DNA of 7,168 bases from an uncultured Desulfovibrionaceae bacterium (GCA_947074125.1 CAMTOM010000072.1:1-7168); one strand, 5' to 3'. Positions 1-7,114 are shown, numbered from the stretch's first letter. Program-made: numbers and translations. Notes: generated by a model not told the origin, from the letters alone.

Positions 1-1
1 C

Positions 2-562
2 TTCCAGCTGGACCTGTCTTTCAAAACAACTGTCGAAAAACACAGCGGCCAGTGTGTCGCCGACTGCTATCAGTGCGGCAACTGCACTGCTGGCTGTCCC
101 GCAGGTTTTGCCTATGACATGCAGGTGCATACTATTATGCGCTGCGTGCAGCTTGGCAGGAAAGACGAAGTGCTCCGGTCAAAATCCCGGTGGGTGTGCC
201 TTTCGTGTTCCACCTGCTGCCTGCGGTGCCCCAATAAGATTAATGTGGCAGAAGTGATGGAGACTTTACGCCATATCGCGCGCCGTGAAGGACGCATCAG
301 TGTGCCAAAAGTAAACAAGTTCTGGCTCTCTTTCATGGAAATGGTACGTCTGTTTGGTCGAACCTATGAAATTGGAGTCATGGCGCTTTACATGATGCGC
401 TCACTACGCCTGTTCACCGATGTTGACCTTGCCCCTGCTGCCCTCAAACGCAGCAAGCTGGGCTTCAAGCCTCATGTCATACCCAATGGTGGCGCAGAGG
501 CTGTGGGGCGCATTGTTGATCGCTACAGAAAACGCGCAGAGCGTGAGGGGGTATGTCCATGA
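2..562 (+). CDS. hdrC: Heterodisulfide reductase subunit C-like iron-sulfur protein (HdrC), 5'-partial
   Basis: This is the electron-transfer subunit linking HdrA to the disulfide-reducing HdrB in the cytoplasmic Hdr complex. The frame is open from base 2 with no start codon at its head, so the 5' end lies outside the window; the first visible residues read FQLDLSF, which resembles the start region of the family, so probably only a handful of residues are missing. 186 residues are visible. Two complete [4Fe-4S] motifs are present, CxxCxxCxxxCP: cysteines at visible residues 22, 25, 28, 32 and 66, 69, 72, 76. An additional Cys18 lies just before the first motif. The rest is a mostly helical region (about residues 105-140) and a basic C-terminal tail, as in HdrC proteins. 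The ATG at base 119 is internal, since it would remove the first cluster. The stop codon overlaps the hdrB start as ATGA. Family assignment is firm; the exact redox partner is inferred from the operon. Confidence 0.93.
   Translation, partial: FQLDLSFKTTVEKHSGQCVADCYQCGNCTAGCPAGFAYDMQVHTIMRCVQLGRKDEVLRSKSRWVCLSCSTCCLRCPNKINVAEVMETLRHIARREGRISVPKVNKFWLSFMEMVRLFGRTYEIGVMALYMMRSLRLFTDVDLAPAALKRSKLGFKPHVIPNGGAEAVGRIVDRYRKRAEREGVCP
545..551 (+). promoter_or_regulatory. Ribosome binding site deciding the hdrB start
   Basis: A purine-rich GAGGGGG lies inside the end of hdrC. Two in-frame ATG codons follow, at 553 and 559. The first is only 1-2 bases from the site, too close for initiation, while the second has a spacer of about 7 bases and forms an ATGA overlap with the hdrC stop. 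I therefore prefer 559. Confidence 0.65.
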
Positions 563-1452
563 AATTTGCCTATTATCCGGGCTGTTCTGCACATGGCTCA
601 TCTGCTGATTATGAAATATCCACCCAGGCTGTCTGTCGCACTCTGGGCATGGAGCTTGCGGATATTCCAGACTGGAACTGCTGCGGTTCAACACCGGCTC
701 ACGCCATTGATACAGAGCTTTCAACAGCACTGTGTGTGCGTAATCTGGATATTGCTGCAAAAGAGAATGTTGAAAAATTGCTGACGTCCTGCCCAAGCTG
801 TCTCTCCAATCTTCGTCTCGCACGCCATCGTATGCAGGATCAGCAATTCCGTACCCGCGTTAACGAGCTTCTTGACGCACCCGCTGCCAAAGAATTCCCG
901 CAAACCTATTCTGTTATGGAAATGCTGCACGAAATCTATGGGCCTGACATTATTGCGGGGCGCGTTCACAAGCCACTCACGGGCATCAGACTGGCTCCCT
1001 ATTACGGCTGTCTCATGAGCCGTCCGGCAGAAATCATGAACTTTGGCGATCCGGAAAATCCCACAGTCATGGAAGATCTGCTCACCGCATGTGGTGCGGA
1101 TACGCTTGATTTTCCCCTGAAAACAGAATGCTGTGGCGCTTCTTTTGGTATTCCAGAACGCTCCATGACAGCACGCCTTTCTGGCAAAATACTGGAACTC
1201 GCCACACGCATGCAGGCAGATGCGCTTGTTGTTGCCTGTCCTTTGTGCCAGATGAATCTGGATCTCAGGCAGGAGCAGGCATCCAAAGCAATGAATACGT
1301 CTTTCCATATGCCTGTTCTGTACTTCACGCAGGTGCTGGGACTGGCTTTTGGCCTGCCACCAGAAGCCCTCGGCTTCAATAAGCTCTGCGTTGATGCCGG
1401 ACCATTGCTGCGCAAACTGGCTACAGCACAAAAAAGTGGAGGTGCCGCATGA
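559..1452 (+). CDS. hdrB: Heterodisulfide reductase subunit B-like protein (HdrB), two CCG domains
   Basis: Catalytic disulfide-reductase subunit of the Hdr complex. In this family each CCG domain can bind a noncubane [4Fe-4S] cluster that cleaves the disulfide substrate. In methanogens the substrate is CoM-S-S-CoB; in sulfate-reducing bacteria DsrC is the proposed partner, and that is inference here. Starting at 559 the protein has 297 residues, the usual length. Domain 1 has Cys9, Cys41-Cys42, Cys78 and Cys81 (spacing C-x31-CC-x35-CxxC). Domain 2 has Cys151, Cys191-Cys192, Cys227 and Cys230 (C-x39-CC-x34-CxxC). All ten ligand cysteines are present, so both cluster sites look intact. The N-terminal MKFAYYPGC is typical of the family. 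The gene overlaps hdrC by ATGA at 559-562 and hdrA by ATGA at 1449-1452, which suggests translational coupling. An upstream ATG at 553 would add two residues but is badly placed relative to the ribosome binding site. Confidence 0.96.
   Translation: MKFAYYPGCSAHGSSADYEISTQAVCRTLGMELADIPDWNCCGSTPAHAIDTELSTALCVRNLDIAAKENVEKLLTSCPSCLSNLRLARHRMQDQQFRTRVNELLDAPAAKEFPQTYSVMEMLHEIYGPDIIAGRVHKPLTGIRLAPYYGCLMSRPAEIMNFGDPENPTVMEDLLTACGADTLDFPLKTECCGASFGIPERSMTARLSGKILELATRMQADALVVACPLCQMNLDLRQEQASKAMNTSFHMPVLYFTQVLGLAFGLPPEALGFNKLCVDAGPLLRKLATAQKSGGAA
1438..1442 (+). promoter_or_regulatory. Ribosome binding site of hdrA
   Basis: A perfect GGAGG in the last codons of hdrB, with a 6-base spacer to the ATG at 1449. 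It supports that start despite the ATGA overlap with the hdrB stop. Confidence 0.75.
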
Positions 1453-3410
1453 GAATAGGTGTTTTCATCTGCCATTGCGGCAGCAATATTGGCGGCACGG
1501 TAGACTGTGCCCAAGTGGCGCACGATGCCCAGTCCCTCCCTGAAGTCGTGTACGCCATCAACCTCATGTATTCCTGTGCCGAACCTGGACAGGCAGCCAT
1601 TGAAGAAGCCATCAAAGAATACCAGCTCACAGGCGTTGTTGTCGCTTCGTGTTCGCCCCGCATGCATGAACCAACGTTCAGACGCACCGTTGAACGCGCT
1701 GGTCTGAATCGTTACATGTTTGAAATGGCCAATATCCGCGAACATGTTTCTTGGATAGGCAAAGACAAAGAGGCCAATACCAATAAAGCCAATGAACTGG
1801 TTGCCATGGCTGTGGAAAAACTGCGCCGTAACCGCCCCCTGCACGCTCAAAGCTTTGATGTGAACAAGCGCGTGCTCGTCATCGGCGGTGGTGTTGCGGG
1901 TATTCAGGCAGCTCTGGATTGCGCTGATGGCAATATTCCTGTTGTGCTTGTGGAGCGCGAAGCTACCATTGGCGGCAAGATGGCAAAACTGGACAAAACA
2001 TTCCCCACCGTTGACTGTTCGGCCTGTATTCTCGGCCCAAAAATGGTGGACGTGGCACAGCATCCCAATATTACCCTGCATGCTTTTTCTGAAATCGAAA
2101 GTATTTCTGGCTACGTTGGCAACTTCACTGTTACCATTCGCAAAAAAAGTACCTATGTGGACTGGACGAAGTGTACGGGCTGCGGCGCGTGTACAGAGAA
2201 GTGTCCGAATAAAAAAACACCGGATGCCTTTAACGAATTCACAGGTCCGACCACAGCCATTTCCATAGCCTTCCCGCAAGCCATTCCCAAGCGCGCCGTT
2301 ATCAATCCTGACTACTGCCGCCAGCTTCAAAAAGGCAAATGCGGCGTTTGTGCAAAAATCTGCCCTACGGGCGCTATCAAATACGAAATGGAAGATGAGG
2401 TCATTACTGAAGAAGTGGGCGCCATTGTCGCCGCCACAGGCTATGATCTGATGGACTGGACAGTGTATCAGGAGTACGGCGGCGGTCGCTATCCTGACGT
2501 TATCACCTCCCTCCAGTACGAACGCCTCCTCTCAGCTTCCGGCCCCACAGGGGGTCATGTCAAACGTCCCTCCGATGGCAGGGAACCTAAAAACGTGGTG
2601 TTCATCCAGTGTGTTGGCTCGCGTGACAAATCCATCGGACGTCCCTACTGCTCCGGCTTCTGCTGTATGTACACGGCAAAACAGGCTGTGCTGACCAAAG
2701 AACATATTCCCGATGCCCAGTCCTTTGTTTTCTACATGGATATACGGGCTTCAGGAAAACTCTATGACGAGTTCATCCGGCGCACCATTGAGGAATACGG
2801 AACGGAGTATATTCGCGGGCGCGTATCAAAAATCTATCCTGACGGCAAAGGAAGCTATACCGTATGTGGCGTTGATACCCTTATGGGAAAAGCCATTACG
2901 GTGAGTGCCGATCTGGTTGTTCTTGCTGTCGGCATTGAAGGCAGCAAAGATGCCTCAAAGCTCGCTGAAAAACTGCGCATTTCCTATGACAAGTATGGCT
3001 TCTTCATGGAAAGCCATCCCAAACTCAAGCCTGTGCAGACCAATACAGCGGGTGTTTTCCTTGCGGGTGTCTGTCAGGGAACGAAGGACATTCCTTCTTC
3101 TGTGTCCCAAGGCTCTGCCGCCGCTTCCAAGGTTCTGACGCTCTTTTCGGCAGACAAGCTGCAAAATGATCCGCAGATTTCTGCTGTGGATATCAAACGC
3201 TGCGTTGGCTGTGGCAAGTGCGTTCAGACCTGTCCATTCGGAGCCATACAGCTCACAGAAATACGTGGACAGGAAAAAGCCCAGGTTATTGATACCGTCT
3301 GTCAGGGCTGTGGTCTGTGTTCCTCCACCTGTCCTCAGGGAGCCATACAGCTCGCCCATTCCACGGATAACCAAATCCTTGCGGAGGTGCATGCCTTATG
3401 TCAACGCTGA
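1449..3410 (+). CDS. hdrA: Heterodisulfide reductase subunit A-like flavoprotein (HdrA)
   Basis: Central FAD and iron-sulfur subunit, the expected site of flavin-based electron bifurcation between ferredoxin and the disulfide branch; this is known for methanogen HdrA and inferred for Flx-Hdr. It has 653 residues, the normal full length. Order of parts: an N-terminal domain with the CHCG motif (Cys8, Cys10) and further cysteines at 43 and 68; a thioredoxin-reductase-like fold with the FAD-binding GGGVAG at 146-151 and the family's DCSACILGPKM at 189-199; an inserted ferredoxin domain with Cys242, 245, 248, 252 and Cys290, 298, 301, 305; the return of the flavin domain with a GSRD...YCSGFCC segment near 390-406; and a second FAD contact with AGVFLAG near 534-540. 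The C-terminal ferredoxin domain has Cys585, 588, 591, 595 and Cys618, 621, 624, 628. No ligand is missing and there is no fusion to MvhD; that function follows in the next gene. It overlaps hdrB (ATGA) and the next gene (13 bases). Confidence 0.97.
   Translation: MRIGVFICHCGSNIGGTVDCAQVAHDAQSLPEVVYAINLMYSCAEPGQAAIEEAIKEYQLTGVVVASCSPRMHEPTFRRTVERAGLNRYMFEMANIREHVSWIGKDKEANTNKANELVAMAVEKLRRNRPLHAQSFDVNKRVLVIGGGVAGIQAALDCADGNIPVVLVEREATIGGKMAKLDKTFPTVDCSACILGPKMVDVAQHPNITLHAFSEIESISGYVGNFTVTIRKKSTYVDWTKCTGCGACTEKCPNKKTPDAFNEFTGPTTAISIAFPQAIPKRAVINPDYCRQLQKGKCGVCAKICPTGAIKYEMEDEVITEEVGAIVAATGYDLMDWTVYQEYGGGRYPDVITSLQYERLLSASGPTGGHVKRPSDGREPKNVVFIQCVGSRDKSIGRPYCSGFCCMYTAKQAVLTKEHIPDAQSFVFYMDIRASGKLYDEFIRRTIEEYGTEYIRGRVSKIYPDGKGSYTVCGVDTLMGKAITVSADLVVLAVGIEGSKDASKLAEKLRISYDKYGFFMESHPKLKPVQTNTAGVFLAGVCQGTKDIPSSVSQGSAAASKVLTLFSADKLQNDPQISAVDIKRCVGCGKCVQTCPFGAIQLTEIRGQEKAQVIDTVCQGCGLCSSTCPQGAIQLAHSTDNQILAEVHALCQR
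3383..3387 (+). promoter_or_regulatory. Ribosome binding site of the flxD-flxC gene
   Basis: GGAGG near the 3' end of hdrA, with a 10-base spacer to the ATG at 3398. An ATG at 3391 is closer but lies in another frame. Confidence 0.6.
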
Positions 3411-4846
3411 AAGGCAAAGAATTACGTATAGTCGGATTCCTCTGCAACTGGTGCTCTTATGGAGGAGCCGATACCGCAGGCGTGGCACGTGCCACACAAC
3501 CCACGGATCTACGCATTATCCGCGTTCCCTGTTCCGGCCGTATCGATCCGCTTTTTATCCTGCGGGCTCTGTTTAATGGCGCTGACGGCGTGCTTGTGTC
3601 TGGCTGTCACCCCAATGACTGCCACTACAGCGAAGGGAATTTCTATGCCCGACGCCGTCTGGAAGTTCTCAAGCAATTCCTGCCCGTGCTGGGCATTGAT
3701 GATCGCCGTTTTGAATATACCTGGGTGTCCGCCTCAGAAGGACAGCGCTGGAAAGAAGTGGTCACAACATTCACAGAAAGGATACATGCCCTTGGGCCTG
3801 CGCCTGTTCTGGAGGATGCACAAGCACTCTTCCGTGTCGCGGATATGACCCTTTCGCCCTTGCATGCCCTGGGAACGGGCATACAGGCACCACTGGAAGA
3901 ACTCAAATCCGCCATAAAAAGCCGTCTGCCAGAACTTGACTGCGTACTCGGCTGGCAGCAGGGACACGATGCCATACACAGCGTGCCTCTTTTCATGCGC
4001 TCACCTGAGGATGTGGACAAGCTTGTTTGGGGACCATTGAATGTCAACAATCTTGCCGTCTATCTTCCCTCACTGAAAGGCAAAAAAACGGGTATTGTCG
4101 TTAAGGGATGTGATTCCCGCTCCGTGGTGGAACTGTTGCAGGAAAACCTTATCAAGCGCGATGACGTTGTCATTTTCTCCATGCCTTGCGAAGGAACGCT
4201 CGATATGGCGCGTGTCATGCAAAAACTTGGCAGCTATAAAACCATTAGCCAGACGGACTCTGATGACAAAGGCATCACGGTCACAACGGATACGGGCAAG
4301 CATCGCTTTGACATGTCATTATGGGCACAGGGAAAATGCTATGGCTGTGCCACTCCTGGCGCCTTGCTCGCAGATGTACGGCTGGGAACATTGCATCCTG
4401 TCACACCTGCCCCAACAACACCGCCCGAACTGGCGATGCTTGATGCCATGAGCCTTGAGGAACGCCGTTCTTTCTGGAAAGCCCAGATGGATCGCTGTCT
4501 GCGCTGCTATGCCTGTCGCAATGCCTGCCCCATGTGTGTATGCAGGGACTACTGCGTCTCTGACAGTCGCGATCCTCACTGGATGACTCAGGACGATAGT
4601 GCGAACGAAAAACTCTTTTTCCAGACCATCCACGCCATGCACCTTGCAGGGCGCTGTACGGGCTGTGGCGAATGTCAGCGAGCCTGCCCTGTGGGGATTC
4701 CCATTCTTGCCCTTCGCCAGCATATCGCTCGTGCTGTGGGTACGCTCTTTGATGGCTATCAGGCTGGTATTCAACCCAAGGCAACTCCGCCACTGTTGGG
4801 TTTTGAGGTTCAGGAAAAGAACATTCATGAGAGGGAATGGAAATGA
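3398..4846 (+). CDS. flxCD: FlxD-FlxC fusion: MvhD-like [2Fe-2S] domain joined to an FrhB-like/4Fe-4S dicluster domain
   Basis: One 482-residue protein appears to combine two Flx subunits. Residues about 8-135 are MvhD-like (FlxD), the small iron-sulfur protein that docks on HdrA and feeds it electrons; its conserved cysteines are at 16, 19, 45, 70 and 75, in contexts FLCNWCS, RVPCSGR and GCHPNDCHY. After a linker (about 136-165), residues 166-482 match the FlxC type: an FrhB-like region with KGCDSRSVVELL (236-247), MPCEG (262-266) and KCYGC (312-316), then two [4Fe-4S] motifs at Cys367, 370, 373, 377 and Cys420, 423, 426, 430. Between them sit three extra cysteines (380, 382, 386). The likely role is to relay electrons from FlxA/FlxB to HdrA in the cytoplasm. 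The gene starts inside hdrA and ends in an ATGA overlap with flxB. Domain calls are firm; splitting the name into FlxD and FlxC rests on gene order and recollection of the family. Confidence 0.88.
   Translation: MSTLKGKELRIVGFLCNWCSYGGADTAGVARATQPTDLRIIRVPCSGRIDPLFILRALFNGADGVLVSGCHPNDCHYSEGNFYARRRLEVLKQFLPVLGIDDRRFEYTWVSASEGQRWKEVVTTFTERIHALGPAPVLEDAQALFRVADMTLSPLHALGTGIQAPLEELKSAIKSRLPELDCVLGWQQGHDAIHSVPLFMRSPEDVDKLVWGPLNVNNLAVYLPSLKGKKTGIVVKGCDSRSVVELLQENLIKRDDVVIFSMPCEGTLDMARVMQKLGSYKTISQTDSDDKGITVTTDTGKHRFDMSLWAQGKCYGCATPGALLADVRLGTLHPVTPAPTTPPELAMLDAMSLEERRSFWKAQMDRCLRCYACRNACPMCVCRDYCVSDSRDPHWMTQDDSANEKLFFQTIHAMHLAGRCTGCGECQRACPVGIPILALRQHIARAVGTLFDGYQAGIQPKATPPLLGFEVQEKNIHEREWK
4829..4836 (+). 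promoter_or_regulatory. Ribosome binding site deciding the flxB start
   Basis: GAGAGGGA lies just before two in-frame ATG codons at 4837 and 4843. The first directly abuts the site; the second leaves about 6-8 bases and forms an ATGA overlap with the stop of the preceding gene. I prefer 4843. Confidence 0.6.
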
Positions 4847-5907
4847 GTACCACACGATACGTAGAGCAAAATGCCCTGCCTGCCCTGCTTGAGGCTCTGC
4901 GCACTGCTTTTGGCCAGGAGCAGCGCATTCTTGTTCCTGTGCTTCAGCCTGCGGTTAAAGAGTCTGTTGTTTTCAAGCCCTGGCAACTCGGCATGGCATT
5001 TACCCTGAAAAAGGCAACCGTCCCTCCCAAAGAGGCGGTACTCCCTCCCTGTGAAACACTCGTGCAGTATAAACGTACGAAAAATCCAGAAAACCCCGCC
5101 GAACTGACATTGGAAGTCACAGAAGAAACGCATTGCCAGCCAACCATTGTGTTCGGCTGCCGTCCCTGTGATGCCCGTGGTTTCAGCATACTGGACAGAC
5201 CCTATCTTCAGGGGCCTTTTGCTGATCCCTATTACCAGCGCCGACGGGAAAGTCTCACTGTTATTACCCAAACCTGCAACAGTACTGGCAACACCTGCTT
5301 TTGTCACTGGACAGGCTCTGGCCCCACACATCCAGAAGGATCTGATGTGCTGATGACAGCAGTGGAAAATGGCTACTGGCTGGAAGCTGTCAGCCCCAGG
5401 GGAGAAAAGCTGCTTGCCGCTCTTTCTCTTGCTGATGGCGCTCCTCACGCCGATGCGGCACAAAAGGTCAGAGAAAATGTGAATGCCACGCTGGAACCCG
5501 CTCCAGACCTTTCCAAAACGCAGGCACGCCTGGCTGCCCGCTTTACAGATGCGGATTTCTGGCGCGACCAGACGGCACGCTGTCTCTCTTGTGGCGGCTG
5601 TACCTACTTCTGTCCGACATGCTACTGTTTCAACATCACAGACGAAGGTGATGGTTACGGCGAAAACCCTGGGCGACGTTTACGCACATGGGATTCGTGT
5701 ATGGCTTCCCATTTCACACGTGAGGCCAGTGGACATAATTCCCGTCCCAATACACAAGACCGTATGCGCAATCGCATTTCGCACAAATTCAGCACCTATC
5801 CCGAAACATGGGGAACTTTCTCCTGTAACGGATGTGGGCGCTGTATCAGCAATTGCCCTGTTTGTCTCGACATCCGCGCCATTGTTCTGGCCGCCACATC
5901 TGATTAG
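4843..5907 (+). CDS. flxB: FlxB: 4Fe-4S dicluster electron-transfer protein (HyhB/AsrA-like)
   Basis: Iron-sulfur subunit thought to carry electrons between the NAD(H)-oxidising FlxA and the rest of the Flx-Hdr complex. It belongs to the family of sulfhydrogenase beta and anaerobic sulfite reductase A subunits; these always pair with a FAD/NAD-binding partner like the next gene. From 4843 it has 354 residues, the usual size. The N-terminal two thirds contain the family signature CRPCDARG (106-113) and a CFCH motif (152-155). Two [4Fe-4S] motifs follow: Cys247, 250, 253, 257, with nearby Cys260 and Cys262, and Cys328, 331, 334, 338. Between them lie the conserved GRRLRTWDSCM (277-287) and the FTREASGHNSRP stretch (291-302). 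The ATG at 4837 would add two residues. The TAG stop is followed by an 11-base gap to flxA. FlxB is named from its position and family; a stand-alone HyhB-type role cannot be excluded, but the hdr context argues against it. Confidence 0.9.
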   Translation: MSTTRYVEQNALPALLEALRTAFGQEQRILVPVLQPAVKESVVFKPWQLGMAFTLKKATVPPKEAVLPPCETLVQYKRTKNPENPAELTLEVTEETHCQPTIVFGCRPCDARGFSILDRPYLQGPFADPYYQRRRESLTVITQTCNSTGNTCFCHWTGSGPTHPEGSDVLMTAVENGYWLEAVSPRGEKLLAALSLADGAPHADAAQKVRENVNATLEPAPDLSKTQARLAARFTDADFWRDQTARCLSCGGCTYFCPTCYCFNITDEGDGYGENPGRRLRTWDSCMASHFTREASGHNSRPNTQDRMRNRISHKFSTYPETWGTFSCNGCGRCISNCPVCLDIRAIVLAATSD

Positions 5908-5911
5908 GGAG
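5908..5911 (+). promoter_or_regulatory. Ribosome binding site of flxA
   Basis: GGAG, within a longer AGGGAG run starting in the flxB stop codon, has a 7-base spacer to the ATG at 5919. flxA is the only gene here that does not overlap its upstream neighbour. Confidence 0.6.
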
Positions 5912-5918
5912 ACCCGTC

Positions 5919-7112
5919 ATGGCCAAAAAAACAGCATCCAATACCAGTACCGCCAAAAAGGCGGAAAAAAAGAAGAATACAGCAACAGCTAAAAAGCCTG
6001 CACCTGTGGCAAAGCCTGAGGCTCCCAAAGCGCCCAAGACAGCAGCCAGTACCCCGCCTCCAACGGCTCTCCCTGTGGAACGGGAGCAGCTTGCTCCTGC
6101 TGTCAAACACCAGGAACCACCCACTGTGAAAGAACAACAACCCCCTGCGGTGAAACAGCAGGAAATGCCTGTGGTCAAAACACAGGAGCCACCTGCAAAA
6201 AAACCGGACAATACGCCCGCCGAAAAGCCCAAGGCTCCTGTTGTGCCTGTACAGCAGCCCTCTGCGAATACACAGGGCTCCCTTGCGGCGCAAACATTCA
6301 CTGAGCGTCCCAAGCCACAGGGAAATCCCTATCTTCCCATGCCTGCCAGGGTGCTGGAAGTTATTCAGGAAACAGGAAATATCAAAACCGTCCGTGTGGT
6401 TTTGAACAATCCTGAACAGATGGCTTCTTTTGCCTATGAACCAGGACAGGTAGGCCAGCTTTCCGTTTTTGGTGCTGGAGAATCGACCTTTGTTATTAAC
6501 AGCCCCCCATCGCAAAAAGACTACCTGCAATTTTCTGTCATGCAGGCAGGTGAGGTCACTTCAGCCATTCATGGCCTGAGCGCTGGCGATATGGTAGGGG
6601 TGCGGGCGCCATTGGGGAATTCCTTCCCCTATCAGGAATGGAAAGGAAAAGACATCTTCTTCGTTGGTGGTGGCATTGGCATGGCACCTATCCGCACCAT
6701 TCTCCTCCACCTGCTGGAACGTAAAAAAGATTATGGGAAAATCAGCCTGCTGTATGGGGCACGCAGCCCACGAGATATGGCCTTCAGTTATGAACTGGAA
6801 GGCTGGATGCAGCATCCAGATCTTGACTGCACACTCTGTATTGATGCGCCTTTTGAGGGCTGGCCTCACAAGGTTGGTCTGATTCCCAATGTCTTGCTCG
6901 AACTGGCGCCCAAACCGGATAACTGCATTGCGGTCTTGTGCGGGCCTCCCATTATGATCAAGTTTACCGTGCAGGCTCTGGAAAAACTGAACTTCCCGCC
7001 AGAAAACATTATTACCACCCTGGAAAAAAGGATGAAGTGTGGTATCGGCATCTGCGGACGCTGTAATATCGTCAATAAATACGTCTGTTTGGCTGGCACT
7101 GTCTTTTCCTGA
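5919..7112 (+). CDS. flxA: FlxA: FAD/NAD(P)-binding oxidoreductase with a long low-complexity N-terminal extension
   Basis: Expected to oxidise NADH (or reduce NAD+) and pass electrons via FAD and a [2Fe-2S] cluster to FlxB; it is related to sulfhydrogenase gamma (HyhG) and PyrK-type proteins. It has 397 residues, but only about 138-397 are the family core. FAD domain: STFVINSPPS (189-198), with the GLSAGDMVGVRAPLG stretch (219-233). NAD domain: FFVGGGIGMAPIRT (247-260), GARSPRDMAF (280-289) and CGPPIMIKF (341-349). The [2Fe-2S] ligands are Cys374, 379, 382 and 390. Residues 1-135 are an addition: Lys/Ala-rich at 1-40, then Pro/Gln/Lys-rich with four octapeptide repeats at 61-92. No signal peptide or membrane segment is seen. 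The start at 5919 has a good ribosome binding site, and the internal ATG at 6339 (Met141) has none well placed. The protein ends seven residues after the last cluster cysteine, shorter than I expect for the family, and the segment around it is divergent (VNKYVCLAGTVFS). The core assignment is firm; NADH versus NADPH preference is not visible. Confidence 0.92.
   Translation: MAKKTASNTSTAKKAEKKKNTATAKKPAPVAKPEAPKAPKTAASTPPPTALPVEREQLAPAVKHQEPPTVKEQQPPAVKQQEMPVVKTQEPPAKKPDNTPAEKPKAPVVPVQQPSANTQGSLAAQTFTERPKPQGNPYLPMPARVLEVIQETGNIKTVRVVLNNPEQMASFAYEPGQVGQLSVFGAGESTFVINSPPSQKDYLQFSVMQAGEVTSAIHGLSAGDMVGVRAPLGNSFPYQEWKGKDIFFVGGGIGMAPIRTILLHLLERKKDYGKISLLYGARSPRDMAFSYELEGWMQHPDLDCTLCIDAPFEGWPHKVGLIPNVLLELAPKPDNCIAVLCGPPIMIKFTVQALEKLNFPPENIITTLEKRMKCGIGICGRCNIVNKYVCLAGTVFS
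6099..6194 (+). repeat. Four tandem 24-base units encoding octapeptide repeats in FlxA
   Basis: Residues 61-92 of FlxA are four consecutive octapeptides: AVKHQEPP, TVKEQQPP, AVKQQEMP and VVKTQEPP (consensus xVKxQxPP). The 24-base units differ at many positions, partly by synonymous changes (for example GTC/GTG for Val and CAG/CAA for Gln), so the array is old or is kept at the protein level. It lies in the low-complexity extension ahead of the catalytic domain. Confidence 0.85.
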
Positions 7113-7114
7113 GC

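Noticed and set aside
54..257. Small + strand frame at the window start
   Set aside because: It overlaps the HdrC frame in another phase; the HdrC frame carries both [4Fe-4S] motifs.
1002..2330. Long open frame on the minus strand (442 codons) across hdrB and hdrA
   Set aside because: It lies opposite two well-conserved genes, its translation shows no recognisable motif, and it has no spacing or binding site of its own. It is a shadow of the codon usage on the + strand.
5846..6530. Minus-strand frames opposite the FlxA extension, rich in Gly/Phe/Cys or Arg/Leu
   Set aside because: Their odd composition is the mirror of the Lys/Pro-rich coding strand; no start signal or family motif is visible.
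6339..7112. Internal ATG (Met141) as the true flxA start
   Set aside because: It would give a normal-length core, but the nearest purine-rich site is about 14 bases away, and the ATG at 5919 has a better site and an open frame.
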